A DNA stretch of 64,000 nt, taken from contig NZ_FQZS01000003.1 of NCBI RefSeq assembly GCF_900142105.1, forward strand, positions 359,114-423,113, in the 5' to 3' direction. The DNA comes from Lutispora thermophila DSM 19022. GTDB lineage: Bacteria > Bacillota > Clostridia > Lutisporales > Lutisporaceae. The notes beneath the pieces were generated by a model. That model did not search any database, was not told where the DNA came from, and saw only the letters and a program-made list of their open reading frames with translations. A program made the position numbers and the translations under genes. This document shows, one piece after another, positions 63,753-64,000 of the stretch (position 1 is the first letter of the stretch; each line of letters opens with the position of its first letter).

Positions 63753-64000
63753 TTAACCAAATACTAACTCTTTGATTCTTGAATGTGACTCACGGCCTAT
63801 AAGTTTATTGATGTAATAACACAAGTTATAAGCCAATAATTTGGTTTTAATCCTTGTTTGTAACCCCCAAAAAGACTTCGCTAGTACTCTCTCAATATTG
63901 AGTTGACAAACAAGCTGGGATGCTGACGTTTCAATCCTTCGCCTTAATCTAAAGATAGCTTGCCTCAGTTCTTTAGGGAATTGAACTTTGCTGCTACTCC
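63753..64000 (-). mobile_element. C-terminus of an IS982-like transposase (continues past window)
   Basis: On the minus strand the sequence from the window end reads QLNIERVLAKSFWGLQTRI, KTKLLAYNLCYYINKL and RIKELVFG, then TAA at 63755-63753, 81 codons without a start because the gene begins outside. This is the C-terminal pattern of IS982-family transposases (DDE type). No inverted repeat can be confirmed. A short inverted repeat (TATACC/GGTATA) lies at about 63702-63722. Confidence 0.75.

Overview
The window is low-GC, Gram-positive DNA that looks like an anaerobic spore-forming-type Clostridia/Tissierellia chromosome. The signs are strong AGGAGG-type ribosome sites, frequent TTG and GTG starts, intrinsic terminators, [FeFe]-hydrogenase maturation genes, rubrerythrin, lipoproteins with lipoboxes and a sigma-54 activator. 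The species cannot be fixed from sequence alone.

Layout. (1) 1-2.9 kb: the end of a Dpp/Nik-type ABC importer operon, visibly richer in G+C than the rest. (2) 3.1-6.2 kb: a YfcE-like phosphodiesterase, then an ABC-F ATPase behind a long leader with a small ORF and two tandem terminator hairpins. (3) 6.7-12.1 kb: a very AT-rich accessory stretch with a dGTPase, a broken DUF5677-like gene, a HEPN-type protein, a nonsense-interrupted AbiGi-like gene and a small P-loop kinase, resembling an eroding defence island. (4) 12.1-39 kb: small accessory genes (GNAT acetyltransferases including an AAC(6')-like one, methyltransferases, lipoproteins, DUF families, CPBP proteases) mixed with many pseudogenes and decayed duplicates. 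Inside it sits an intact, recently used-looking hydrogenase maturation operon (TM1266-like regulator, hydG, hydE, hydF) behind a consensus promoter and a leader with mutually exclusive hairpins. (5) 39-45.8 kb: a mostly intact gene run (EamA exporter, YhhY-like GNAT, 5'-nucleotidase, LD-carboxypeptidase) ending in a beta-propeller lectin-like protein. (6) 45.9-59.5 kb: an HD-GYP sensor and a sigma-54 enhancer-binding protein, followed by three palindromic candidate enhancer sites and a consensus -24/-12 promoter. These drive a DAP decarboxylase-like gene, a complete oligopeptide ABC importer, a C39-type peptidase and a DppA-type D-aminopeptidase. (7) 59.6-62.7 kb: rubrerythrin and a polar amino-acid ABC importer. 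(8) 62.7-64 kb: queG on the minus strand and the tail of an IS982-like transposase running off the window.

How the genes work together. The clearest functional unit is region 6: sensor plus activator plus sigma-54 promoter plus peptide importer plus D-aminopeptidase plus DAP decarboxylase, which I read as a regulated pathway for taking up and dismantling murein-type (D-amino-acid/DAP) peptides. The clearest regulatory novelty is the hydrogenase-maturation leader at about 30.14-30.34 kb, which has the architecture of a transcription-terminating riboswitch or attenuator and which I cannot assign to a known class. The clearest evolutionary story is the 8-39 kb zone, where at least ten genes are broken by frameshifts, nonsense changes or truncation, several exist as a live copy and a decayed copy, and one rearrangement has produced an intact in-frame chimeric mini-ORF. 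No tRNA, rRNA or CRISPR array was seen.
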